Shown: positions 1 to 6,851, numbered from the stretch's first letter. The stretch: 12,253 nt of DNA from Acholeplasmataceae bacterium (GCA_003518475.1 DOYO01000070.1:1-12253), one strand, 5' to 3'. Made by a program: numbers and translations. The notes: generated by a model from the letters alone, not told the origin.

Positions 1-57
1 CAATATTTTGAACTAAAATCGAAGTTTTTTCGGGACCGATATCGTGTCGCCATCTAA
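1..57 (+). CDS. Possible C-terminal tail of a CDS entering from the left edge
   Basis: Frame 1 is open from the first base to a TAA at 55-57 and would encode QYFELKSKFFRDRYRVAI. The other two forward frames stop within the first 15 bases. The residues look protein-like (aromatic and basic), but 18 open codons can easily occur by chance, and no start or family can be seen. It is immediately followed by phased repeats. I do not recognise the product. Confidence 0.25.
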   Translation, partial: QYFELKSKFFRDRYRVAI

Positions 58-64
58 CCTTTTA

Positions 65-130
65 ACGATTACCTAACAATTTACACGATTACTCAACCAT
101 TTACACGATTACCCAACAATTCAACGATTA
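65..130. repeat. Three to four tandem 20-bp direct repeats
   Basis: The unit ACGATTACCTAACAATTTAC starts at 65. It recurs at 85 with three changes and at 105 as a 19-base version with small changes, and a fourth ACGATTAC starts at 124 before the match fades. A degenerate half unit (CTAAC..TTTA) lies just before, around 48-64. The 20-bp period puts the units on one face of the helix, as in arrays of regulator binding sites or in the multiple terminal repeats of some insertion elements. The array lies about 90 bp upstream of the promoter at 220-248, so it could be an upstream regulatory array. Confidence 0.8.
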
Positions 131-219
131 CATGGTGATTTTCACAATATGTCCACTTTTTCTTTATTTTCAATCAATTCTACTAGTTTTTGATTAAAAT
201 TAAATTTCGTGTGACAGTA

Positions 220-248
220 TTGAGTTTATTGAAAAATATTGATAATAT
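220..248 (+). promoter_or_regulatory. Promoter of the secreted protein/lipoprotein operon
   Basis: A -35-like TTGAGT (220-225), a 17-base spacer and a -10-like TAATAT (243-248), with an extended -10 TG at 240-241. Transcription would start near 255, leaving a short leader that contains the strong ribosome-binding site AAGGGGGT (265-272). Confidence 0.5.
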
Positions 249-278
249 TAAACCGTAGTAATTGAAGGGGGTAATAAT

Positions 279-2174
279 ATGAAAAAAGTAGTATTGTTGG
301 CTTTATCGTTCTTATTACTGTTTTTGCTGAATTCTACTCGAGTGTACGCGAATTCCGAATTAAAAGATGAATTACTTGATATGCGCACGGAGAACCGAAA
401 AGTATATTCATTGGGAAACGACATTTATCGATATGAATTTTATACCAATCCAATACATTATTTTGATGCATATGACAACAGATATGTCGAATTTGATCAG
501 GGATTGGCATATAATCTTAAAACGGCGAAATATACTACCATGAACAGCAACTATCGAGTAGAACTACCGACAACGAGTTCCGTTGATAACATGGTTCGTG
601 TGAATTATTATGATTTGTACAGTATTGATATAGATTACTTTGGTGATAAATCGATGGATGAATCTCACATTTCTGAGGAAAACAATGTATATGCAACATA
701 TCAAAACAACCTGGATGGTCAGCTCAGATTCATCCCTCAAAATAGTAAGCTGAATGCAACATATCTATTTACTTCACCTAAATCAAGCAGACAAGTGAAT
801 TTTACAATATATTCAGTTGATTTGTCACTAAAAGAAATAGAGGATACATATTATTTTGTTGACACTGCCAATGTAGCCATATTTCAAACAAGTGATTATT
901 ATTTGCTGGACAGTGCAGGAAACGTTTCCTTTAAGGTCGATGTGGAAGTTCATGATTTAGGGAAAGGCATATATGAGTTTTCATTGACCGTAGATGATGA
1001 GTTTCTTGACGATGAAAACATTGTTTATCCTGTTAGTCTAATAGGAGGAGTCACATATTCATTGGTTTCTCAAAACGATGTCATTAGAGATAAAACAATT
1101 GTGAAAGATACCTATGAAGGATACGATACAGATATTTTAACAGTCGCAAAACAAACGTACTATCCCTTTCAAAACACGCCAGTGTATTTATCAGAATATC
1201 ATTCATATAGCATATTAGAATTGAACTTCGACGAATTGACAGGATCGAACATTACCATTTTGGATGCGAAGCTATATCTTAACCGATATCAAAGCAATGT
1301 AAACTCAAAATTGCCATTATCAGAAATTACTTCATCTGATTTCGATTCAATTGATGGTTTTTCGTCCTATACCAAAGTATTAATATCGCAACCAACAATC
1401 AATTCGGAAAATATTGTATATGATATTACCGATGAAATCGAAAATCACGTGAGCAATGATGAAACGACGCTTCTTTTAGAATTATCACCGCAATTCATTT
1501 TATTGGGGACTTCAAACTTAAAATATATGAATATCATTTCGGAAAACGCCGATGAATACAATAGCCCATATTTTACGATTGATGTCACGGGTATCAATCT
1601 GAATAGTTCATATGGAGATTCTCCAGCATATGAACAAATAAATAATCTTGACCTTAATTGTTTCGGATATGCTCTACGAATGGAACATACAATATTAAAT
1701 ATTTCAACTCCTTCAGGGGTTATTAATTTTACAAATATATATGTGAGTAATGCTTATTTGTATCAAGTCGTAATTCCAGCAGTAATATATACCATAAACA
1801 ATCAAACGTTTTATAGCACTAGGGTTCTTTCTAATATAAATGCTTCCATATCTGAAGATGAGTATAGAATTGCACTTAGAATTGGAAACGTAAATGAAAC
1901 CAGCACTTTATTTTATACAACACCAAATAATTGGGGGCCGTTTACGAAAATTGATGATTTTCACTTTATGATACAGCTTGATGATGGTAGTTGGAGTCAT
2001 AAAATTGGGGATCTACCTAGTCTACATTTAAGTAGTGTCATAAATCCTTCTGAAATCAACTGGGATGCGCCTTACATAGATTATTTCACGGGAGAATATT
2101 TCCCTAATCATTACAACAGTTATACTATATATTTCGCTGTTCTGCATACAAAGCCTGATGGCTGGGGGTATTAG
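279..2174 (+). CDS. Secreted protein with DNRLRE-like region and putative C-terminal Cys/His hydrolase domain
   Basis: This is a 631-residue exported protein. Residues 1-24 form a signal peptide (MKK, a Leu-rich core, then VYA before Asn25) with no lipobox Cys. Residues about 55-110 (PIHYFDAYDNRYVEFD...) resemble the N-terminal part found in wall-associated DNRLRE-domain and RHS-like surface proteins. Residues about 310-440 (ILDAKLYLNRY ... YDITDEIENHV ... LLLELSP) resemble the beta-rich DNRLRE domain itself. The tail from about 455 is different: it has DLNCFGYALR with Cys461, then DDFHFMIQLDDGSWSHKIGD with His562 and His574. That Cys...His order recalls papain/NlpC-like cysteine hydrolases and a family of secreted proteins with a D-x-H-[FW]-x(n)-DG-x-WSHK-x-G motif, but catalysis is inferred only. 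The start has a good Shine-Dalgarno (265-272). The stop overlaps the translation signal of the next gene, so the two are one operon. Function unknown. Confidence 0.75.
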   Translation: MKKVVLLALSFLLLFLLNSTRVYANSELKDELLDMRTENRKVYSLGNDIYRYEFYTNPIHYFDAYDNRYVEFDQGLAYNLKTAKYTTMNSNYRVELPTTSSVDNMVRVNYYDLYSIDIDYFGDKSMDESHISEENNVYATYQNNLDGQLRFIPQNSKLNATYLFTSPKSSRQVNFTIYSVDLSLKEIEDTYYFVDTANVAIFQTSDYYLLDSAGNVSFKVDVEVHDLGKGIYEFSLTVDDEFLDDENIVYPVSLIGGVTYSLVSQNDVIRDKTIVKDTYEGYDTDILTVAKQTYYPFQNTPVYLSEYHSYSILELNFDELTGSNITILDAKLYLNRYQSNVNSKLPLSEITSSDFDSIDGFSSYTKVLISQPTINSENIVYDITDEIENHVSNDETTLLLELSPQFILLGTSNLKYMNIISENADEYNSPYFTIDVTGINLNSSYGDSPAYEQINNLDLNCFGYALRMEHTILNISTPSGVINFTNIYVSNAYLYQVVIPAVIYTINNQTFYSTRVLSNINASISEDEYRIALRIGNVNETSTLFYTTPNNWGPFTKIDDFHFMIQLDDGSWSHKIGDLPSLHLSSVINPSEINWDAPYIDYFTGEYFPNHYNSYTIYFAVLHTKPDGWGY

Positions 2175-2175
2175 A

Positions 2176-3324
2176 ATGAAGAAAACTATTATTTTGCTTC
2201 TATCACTTTTAATACTATCCGGGTGTACTTATGAAACAGAGGAAAAGACAATATATGGTGAGTTGACCGACGCTGGATATATTCTTGATGAAATAGATAT
2301 AACAGATCTGGATTTTGATGTAGCATTCATCTCTGCTAAATCCATAACCGATACATTAAGCGATGATCACGGTATTATCTATGAAGTATCTAGCGATGAT
2401 GTGGGGATATTCTATCAAAACCGAATTGACTACAGTAACAATGCAAACGACATCGTTTTCATCTATAAAGCAGGGAACTATGTGTTTGAAATGCATCATA
2501 GTACGACTTCGACATTTCCCGGATTTATGAGACATTATGAATTTGAAGCGAATTTTCAATATCACATATACTTTTCAGGTGAAATGGAAGAACAGACTAT
2601 CTATGATGAATTGACGGACGCTGGATATATACTTGCTGAAATAGGTACTACAGATCTGGATTTTGAGGTTACAGTAGTTTCTGCCAAATCCATACATGAT
2701 TCATTAAGCGATGATTTTGGTATCATCTATGAAGTTTCTAATGAGGATGTTGAATCTTTTTATACAGATAGACAAGACTATAGTTACTTATTGAACGACA
2801 TCGTTTTTATTTATAAAGTAGAGAACTATGTGCTAGAGATGTATCATAGTACGACTTCGACATTCGCCGGATTTATGAGACATTATGATTTTGAAGCAAA
2901 TTTCCAATATGAGTTGTTCTTCTCAGGAGAATTGGAGTATCATCCACTGATACAGAGGATGTTTGATAACGGAGGATATATTTGGAAAGAGGAAACAGAG
3001 GAACATATTGTTGAATATCACGATGCTTACAATCGTCTGAATTTGCAGATTGAAAGTATTAGAATCATACCATTCAACAATGTCAGTTATACTGTGGTTG
3101 AATACAAATCAAGCGAGGAAGCATATCAAGCATTCATTTATCAAGACACCCTAAATGCGGGGACTTTCAATTCATTTCGATATTATGTTCAATACCAAAA
3201 CTACGTTTTTATCATTGATGTTTTAAATGTACATATTGATTTGATTTACACTCCTTTTGAAGATGTCGATTTTGTTGCCTATAGTCACGAAGATGCACAA
3301 TACCTACCATGGGAAGGAAATTAA
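2176..3324 (+). CDS. Lipoprotein with two near-identical 116-residue repeats
   Basis: The product is a 382-residue predicted lipoprotein. The ATG at 2176 is chosen because it begins a classic lipoprotein signal, MKKTIILLLSLLILSGC, with the lipobox LSGC (Cys17). The upstream in-frame ATG at 2158 would add six residues and lacks its own ribosome-binding site. The Shine-Dalgarno GGGGGT (2164-2169) lies inside the last codons of the preceding gene, so translation is probably coupled. Residues 22-137 and 138-253 are tandem repeats, about 84 of 116 positions identical (both contain IYDELTDAGYI-type starts, GIIYEVS, NDIVFIYK, HSTTSTF and GFMRHY). Residues 254-382 are a third, different alpha/beta-looking segment. 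After lipidation it would be anchored outside the membrane, next to the secreted partner encoded upstream. I do not recognise the family. A binding or inhibitory partner of the upstream protein is possible but not shown. Confidence 0.8.
   Translation: MKKTIILLLSLLILSGCTYETEEKTIYGELTDAGYILDEIDITDLDFDVAFISAKSITDTLSDDHGIIYEVSSDDVGIFYQNRIDYSNNANDIVFIYKAGNYVFEMHHSTTSTFPGFMRHYEFEANFQYHIYFSGEMEEQTIYDELTDAGYILAEIGTTDLDFEVTVVSAKSIHDSLSDDFGIIYEVSNEDVESFYTDRQDYSYLLNDIVFIYKVENYVLEMYHSTTSTFAGFMRHYDFEANFQYELFFSGELEYHPLIQRMFDNGGYIWKEETEEHIVEYHDAYNRLNLQIESIRIIPFNNVSYTVVEYKSSEEAYQAFIYQDTLNAGTFNSFRYYVQYQNYVFIIDVLNVHIDLIYTPFEDVDFVAYSHEDAQYLPWEGN
2239..2934 (+). repeat. In-frame tandem duplication inside the lipoprotein gene
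   Basis: Two 348-bp units, 2239-2586 and 2587-2934, abut exactly and stay in frame. Stretches such as CATAGTACGACTTCGACATT are identical in both units, while other segments have diverged to about 72% protein identity. This suggests an intragenic duplication kept under selection, since the changes never break the frame. Confidence 0.85.
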
Positions 3325-3550
3325 CGTTGATTGTATAAGGTATTTCCCAGACCCGTTTTTTGACTTGGTTTTCATAGGTTTATCATAGGTCCCTTCATGA
3401 AAAGAAGTGAAAATATAAATGAAAAGACTATACAATATATTGTGATTGACATGGAATTTAATGAGGGCTCGTTGTACCATATGTATAGGTGGAGATGACT
3501 TGACGATCAGCCCACGTAAAGTCAACGATTTATCCACAGAAGATTTCGTG

Positions 3551-3630
3551 TAATCAAAAACGCTTAGGGGTGCTGTGAATTTTGATGGGGTGCTAATTTT
3601 GTATCAAAATAGGTATCCTTACACATATAA
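3551..3630 (+). repeat. GGGGTGC element, copy 1
   Basis: The sequence begins TAATCAAAAACGCTTA and has GGGGTGC at 3567-3573 and again 20 bp later at 3587-3593, the second followed by TAATTTTGTAT. It then has AAAATAGGTA.CCTTACACA. A diverged copy in the same orientation lies at 4276-4385. Phased GGGGTGC units of about 20 bp resemble the multiple terminal repeats reported for IS21-type elements, so this may be a solo insertion-element end. That assignment comes from recalled resemblance, not from a comparison. Confidence 0.5.
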
Positions 3631-3638
3631 GAAGCACA

Positions 3639-3689
3639 GGTTTGATACATAAGCGAATTGGTAATTCGCCCTAGTATCAAGCCTTTTTT
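3639..3689 (+). terminator. Long two-part hairpin with T-run, possible attenuator
   Basis: The outer stem GGTTTGATAC (3639-3648) pairs with GTATCAAGCC (3674-3683), with one G-U pair. After a 4x4 internal loop, the inner stem GCGAATT (3653-3659) pairs perfectly with AATTCGC (3663-3669) around the loop GGT. TTTTTT follows at 3684-3689. The left arm TTTGATAC can instead pair with GTATCAAA at 3601-3608, eight perfect pairs that would dissolve the terminator. It could simply be a transcription stop between genes, or an attenuator for the gene at 3800. Confidence 0.7.
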
Positions 3690-3720
3690 GTGCGGAAATT
3701 TGGCCAAAAAAGTAAACTGG

Positions 3721-3729
3721 TGCTAGTAT
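3721..3729 (+). promoter_or_regulatory. Weak extended -10 promoter before the small membrane protein
   Basis: TGCTAGTAT (3721-3729) fits an extended -10, with a poor -35 candidate TTGGCC at 3700-3705 (18-base spacer). Transcription would start near 3736 and give a leader of about 64 bases before the ATG at 3800. Confidence 0.35.
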
Positions 3730-3799
3730 AGTTTAGTGAAAAACATGATAGACTTAGTAATGACAGGACAATAATTATATATAGGAGTGTGCAAATAAC

Positions 3800-4174
3800 A
3801 TGAATCGACAAAGTTTGTTTAAATATGGTGCAGTGGCTGCGGTTTTACTCTCCATCACCATGTATAGTTATTTTTGGTATTCTGCTGGAACAGCTGGCTT
3901 TGGATTTGCATTTCGACAAGTTCTTTGGGGAATTTTTGTGACCTTGGGTTTTGCATGGGGTGCAGTAGCTGCTAGTACCTCACAATACTTAGAAAGAAAA
4001 CATTCTTTGATCTTTTTTGGAATATCTTCATTTCCCATATTAATTGGGTTATTACTATTAAATTTTTCCGGAGGAGAAGTAGTGGATTTTGCAGTTGGTT
4101 TTGCATATTCTTTTCTTATATTATTTGCAATATGTCCTATGATTTATTTTATTTCTATTTTTGCAAAAAATTAG
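3800..4174 (+). CDS. Small four-helix membrane protein, unknown function
   Basis: A 124-residue hydrophobic protein. Four likely membrane segments lie at about residues 8-27 (AAVLLSITMYSYF), 36-58 (FRQVLWGIFVTLGFAWGAVA), 69-88 (LIFFGISSFPILIGLLLL) and 95-120 (FAVGFAYSFLILFAICPMIYFI), with a short basic loop SQYLERKHS between the second and third. AGGAG at 3783-3787 lies 12 bases before the ATG, a little far but the only candidate. No catalytic or binding motif is visible and I do not recognise the family. The gene stands alone between two copies of the GGGGTGC element and has no clear terminator of its own. This isolation suggests an accessory gene. Confidence 0.65.
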   Translation: MNRQSLFKYGAVAAVLLSITMYSYFWYSAGTAGFGFAFRQVLWGIFVTLGFAWGAVAASTSQYLERKHSLIFFGISSFPILIGLLLLNFSGGEVVDFAVGFAYSFLILFAICPMIYFISIFAKN

Positions 4175-4507
4175 TTTGTGTTATTTGATATAATATTTGA
4201 CTAACAAGTTTCTATGTAGTGCAGTAAAATAAACCCTTTTTAAAAATTGAATATAAAATATAAGATGAAGTTTTTTAATCAAGAAAGCTTAATTTTTTAG
4301 GGGTACGCAGAATTGGCACAGGTGCGTAAAATCCTACTAGGGGTGCCAATTTGTATAAAAATAAGTAGCCTCACACAAAAATAACTAAAAAGGCTTCAGC
4401 GGGACTCTTTTTTACTTTTCTTCACTATATATAATAAAAATAAGATGAAATGATTTACAATATAAATATACAGTACGAAATCTGAATATATTGATAGAAA
4501 GAGGTTA
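4175..4507. other. 333-bp intergenic region
   Basis: No gene is seen. A very AT-rich first part includes TGATATAAT at 4186-4194, a possible extended -10 with no -35 match. The second GGGGTGC element follows at 4276-4385, then another TATAAT at 4430-4435 that could serve the next gene. Neither promoter candidate is strong. Confidence 0.6.
4276..4385 (+). repeat. GGGGTGC element, copy 2
   Basis: This is a diverged copy of 3551-3630 in direct orientation, starting TAATCAAGAAAGCTTA. It has three phased units: GGGGTAC at 4300, GGTGC at 4321 and GGGGTGC at 4340, about 20 bp apart. Then come CAATTTGTAT, AAAATAAGTAGCCTCACACA and a short AGCCT (4367-4371)/AGGCT (4391-4395) inverted pair. Copy 1 shows the corresponding CAC-rich stretch after its second unit. 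It has one more GGGGTGC-type unit than copy 1. Confidence 0.5.
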
Positions 4508-4948
4508 ATGATGACAACGATTGGAAAGCGCTCTACCGGGGAACTGTTTTTGCTTATAATTGTAATGCTGTTTATAATACCGCTTGGTTTCCTTATGTTT
4601 TCATTGTATATGCGTGGTGACATGAATATTCAGCCTTTTCATGCATTGATAGGTGTAATTTCTTTAGTGGTAATAATTCTTTATGTATTTTTGTTCATGA
4701 GTAAACCCAAGGAACTCATCAAACATGATTTTGTAAATCTATATATTGAGTATCAGAGTTCGATTGTGGCGATACCTTTATCGGATATAGAAAGTGTAAT
4801 TTCAAGAAGATCCTCAGGGGAAGCATTTCATTATACATTTGGCAAGATCATCATAAAAACAAAAAGAGACCGATATAAAATCGGTCATGTTGGTCAATGT
4901 GAACAAGTTGCCATTGAGATTCTCAAACTGAGAGATTCAGTTCGATAA
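4508..4948 (+). CDS. Two-helix membrane protein with PH-like C-terminal domain
   Basis: A 145-146-residue protein. Two membrane segments, at about residues 12-34 (LFLLIIVMLFIIPLGFLMFSLY) and 44-64 (LIGVISLVVIILYVFLFM), are followed by a cytoplasmic tail of about 80 residues. The tail's alternating strands (LYIEYQSSIVAIPLSDIESVISRRSS, FGKIIIKTKRDRYKIGHV) and final helix (CEQVAIEILKLRD) resemble bacterial PH-type (DUF304-like) domains that follow one or two membrane helices. This is a fold guess from pattern, not a family match. Two ATGs stand side by side at 4508 and 4511. GAGG (4501-4504) is three bases from the first and six from the second, so 4511 may be the real start. The gene is single and ends at a strong terminator. 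Confidence 0.65.
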   Translation: MMTTIGKRSTGELFLLIIVMLFIIPLGFLMFSLYMRGDMNIQPFHALIGVISLVVIILYVFLFMSKPKELIKHDFVNLYIEYQSSIVAIPLSDIESVISRRSSGEAFHYTFGKIIIKTKRDRYKIGHVGQCEQVAIEILKLRDSVR

Positions 4949-4999
4949 CAGATTATGTCTTTATTGATGTATAAATTTATGTATTAATTCATGGTTATT

Positions 5000-5025
5000 A
5001 AGGTTCATATTTGAACCTTTTTTTT
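5000..5025 (+). terminator. Intrinsic terminator after the PH-like gene
   Basis: Perfect 8-bp stem AAGGTTCA (5000-5007)/TGAACCTT (5012-5019) with a four-base loop, followed by an unbroken T-run to 5025. On the minus strand the hairpin is followed only by AATAACC, so it is a weak stop for the opposing gene. Confidence 0.9.
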
Positions 5026-5049
5026 GTATAGTAACCTCGACGGCAATGC

Positions 5050-5604
5050 CTACATTGGCTTTAGATTTTGATTTAACCGATCAACAATCTTTTTGAGTCG
5101 GTCAGTTCTAGTTTCAGCTTTTTTGGCTCCAAAATAATGATAGGAGTAAGTCTTTTGAACACTTGGGGACATGTGCATGAAATTCTTATAAGCTTCATCA
5201 TAGAAAGAAATCATCCGCACAAACGAATCAAAATCGTAGTCATCGGGAACACTGTCTGCTCTTTCCCATTGACCGTTTTCTTTTGCAACTTGAATTGCGC
5301 GTAAACCAGGTTCCATCATTAAATTCTTTTGAATTAACCGCTCAGCTGAGGCCTTGTTTTTGGTTGACCAAATGCTTTCAGGTCTTCGTTGAGCAAAATA
5401 TTTAAGGTAAAAATTATCATCGATGCGCTTGATTTGACCGTCAATCCAGCCATAACAAAGAGCGATATTCAATGCTTCATCTGGTTTGATGGTTTCGCTC
5501 TCTTTTGTCTTTTCGAACTCAATCCAAACACCTTCATGATCAAAATGATCCTTTAACCATAATTGCCAAGTCGATGGCTTCAAGAAACGTAAGATATGCA
5601 TCAT
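5050..5604 (-). CDS. YdeI/OmpD-associated family protein
   Basis: A 184-residue soluble protein of the YdeI/OmpD-associated family, widespread in bacteria. Some members are named bacteriocin-protection proteins, but the biochemical role is not settled. Family marks are visible in order: the N-terminal W..WL..H....GVWIEF.K segment (about residues 14-33), the core ALCYGWIDGQIKRID (about 48-62), YFAQRRP.SIWS..N (about 69-83), and the C-terminal AKK.ETR..RL..IV..L tail (about 160-178). The length is normal. Two ATGs are adjacent (5604 and 5601). AAGGAAGTG lies four and seven bases away respectively, so the second may be used. The gene is monocistronic, divergent from the DUF2804 gene, and has its own promoter at 5623-5652. 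Confidence 0.85.
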   Translation of the reverse strand: MMHILRFLKPSTWQLWLKDHFDHEGVWIEFEKTKESETIKPDEALNIALCYGWIDGQIKRIDDNFYLKYFAQRRPESIWSTKNKASAERLIQKNLMMEPGLRAIQVAKENGQWERADSVPDDYDFDSFVRMISFYDEAYKNFMHMSPSVQKTYSYHYFGAKKAETRTDRLKKIVDRLNQNLKPM

Positions 5605-5622
5605 ATCACTTCCTTTATTCTT

Positions 5623-5652
5623 ATCATACTGCTAAAACTATCAACTTGTCAA
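5623..5652 (-). promoter_or_regulatory. Promoter of the YdeI-family gene
   Basis: On the minus strand, a consensus -35 TTGACA (5652-5647), an 18-base spacer and a -10 TATGAT (5628-5623) lie just upstream of the ribosome-binding site. It is the one promoter here with a perfect -35 and no extended -10 TG. Confidence 0.7.
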
Positions 5653-5707
5653 ATGCGTAGAACCATTCATGTGTTTAGATGGTATTGATGAACATTCTAA
5701 ACAAAAA

Positions 5708-5716
5708 TGATAAAAT
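5708..5716 (+). promoter_or_regulatory. Extended -10 promoter of the DUF2804 gene
   Basis: TGATAAAAT (5708-5716) is an extended -10, with an overlapping TATAAT at 5716-5721. TTGATG at 5685-5690 is a -35-like hexamer but its 20-base spacing is long. The expected start is near 5723, about 28 bases before the ATG. Confidence 0.5.
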
Positions 5717-5750
5717 ATAATTAAACATAAATCTTTATAAGGGTGAAACC

Positions 5751-6782
5751 ATGAAAAACGTTCAATCAAAATTAACTGAAGGTCCTTTACTTGATCAAAA
5801 AGGTAACCTGATCGAGGCTGGATATCATACATCTCTCATTCGAACTTACAACAGGAAGATGATTAAAGTGAAGGGGATGCGCATCAAAGAATGGGATTAC
5901 TATTTTATTGGAAATGATCGGTATGGCATTGCTTTTACGGTTGCTGATAATTCATATTTATGGCTTTCGAGCATAACCTTCTTTGACTTTATCAAGAAGA
6001 CTGAAATCACTAAAACCGATATGGGATGGTTCTCGATGGGCAAGCTCGGTTTGCCAAGCGATTCCAGTCATGGCGATATCCATTTCAAGAAGAAGAACTT
6101 CTCTTTTCAATTCTTGCACGAGGCGGGAGCAAGACACCTAATCGTCTCCCATGAGTCCATGACCAAAACCGAAAGCATCCATTGTGATCTTGTATTGACT
6201 CCATCCATCAAAGACTCCATGGTCATATCAACACCATTCGATAAGAAAAAACATTTTTACTACAACCACAAAATCAATCTCTTAAAAGCAGAAGGAACAG
6301 TCAAACTTGGGACGAATACCTACACCTTTAAAGATGATTCCTACGGAGTTTTAGACTGGGGCAGAGGCGTTTGGACTTATAAGAACACTTGGTACTGGTC
6401 TTCATTAAGCGGCATCTATAAAGGGCATAAACTTGGGTTCAACCTAGGTTATGGATTTGGCGACACAAGTAGAGCGACAGAAAACATGTTGTTTTTTGAT
6501 GATGAAACCTACAAGCTTGATGATGTTTTGTTCAACATCCCAACAAAGAACGGTAAAGATGATTTTCTATCCCCATGGGTATTCACTTCAGAAAATAACA
6601 CGATCAATTTGAAATTTGATCCAATCCTTGATCGTTACTCTGGTACCAACGTTATCATCATCAAATCCATTCAACATCAGGTATTCGGTAAATTTTCAGG
6701 TTCATTTGTCACTCAGGCAGGTAAAGTCATCACCTTTGAAAATATGCTGGGGTTCGCTGAAAAAGTGATGAACAACTGGTAA
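5751..6782 (+). CDS. DUF2804 family protein
   Basis: A 343-residue protein of the DUF2804 family, whose function is not known. The hallmark motif is GVLDWGRGVWTYKNTWYWSS (residues 199-218, with DWGRG at 202-206). It is followed by GHKLGFNLGYGFGDTSRATEN (225-245), matching the family's conserved core. The N-terminal LTEGPLLDQKGNLIEAGY (8-25) and the block with IKEWDYYFIGNDRYGIAFTVAD are also typical. There is no signal peptide or membrane helix, so it should be cytoplasmic. The predominantly beta pattern suggests a lipocalin- or carotenoid-hydratase-like barrel, but this is inference. AAGGGTG (5739-5745) is the ribosome-binding site. The gene is monocistronic between its own promoter and the terminator at 6852-6881. 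Confidence 0.9.
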   Translation: MKNVQSKLTEGPLLDQKGNLIEAGYHTSLIRTYNRKMIKVKGMRIKEWDYYFIGNDRYGIAFTVADNSYLWLSSITFFDFIKKTEITKTDMGWFSMGKLGLPSDSSHGDIHFKKKNFSFQFLHEAGARHLIVSHESMTKTESIHCDLVLTPSIKDSMVISTPFDKKKHFYYNHKINLLKAEGTVKLGTNTYTFKDDSYGVLDWGRGVWTYKNTWYWSSLSGIYKGHKLGFNLGYGFGDTSRATENMLFFDDETYKLDDVLFNIPTKNGKDDFLSPWVFTSENNTINLKFDPILDRYSGTNVIIIKSIQHQVFGKFSGSFVTQAGKVITFENMLGFAEKVMNNW

Positions 6783-6851
6783 TAACTATAACTGAACTCT
6801 ACCATTTTCAGATATAAATTGTGAGATTCATGCTATACAAACCAAATAATG

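Larger units (their letters stand above)
3325..3799. other. 475-bp intergenic region with remnant-like sequence
   Basis: No convincing gene is present. Between 3397 and 3553 there are two overlapping short open stretches in different frames (see findings). They are followed by the first GGGGTGC element (3551-3630), a long terminator-like hairpin (3639-3689) and a weak extended -10 promoter (3721-3729) for the small membrane protein. No clear terminator follows the lipoprotein gene: a weak GGAAAT/ATTTCC pair (3316-3321, 3342-3347) has a 20-base loop and a T-run that comes too late. Confidence 0.6.

Noticed and set aside
65..130. CRISPR array
   Set aside because: The units abut with no spacers between them, and no cas genes are nearby.
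2356..2565. Minus-strand open frame of 69 codons inside the lipoprotein gene
   Set aside because: It lies fully inside a well-supported gene on the other strand, has no ribosome-binding site, and its sequence has no coherent domain.
3304..3537. Minus-strand open frame of 77 codons in the intergenic region
   Set aside because: It overlaps the lipoprotein end, lacks a ribosome-binding site and reads as low-coherence sequence. The plus-strand fragments there look more protein-like.
4396..4623. Minus-strand open frame of 75 codons before the PH-like gene
   Set aside because: It covers AT-rich intergenic DNA and the start of a supported plus-strand gene, with no translation signal.
5641..5832. 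Minus-strand open frame of 63 codons overlapping the DUF2804 start
   Set aside because: It covers two divergent promoters and the start of a recognised family gene.
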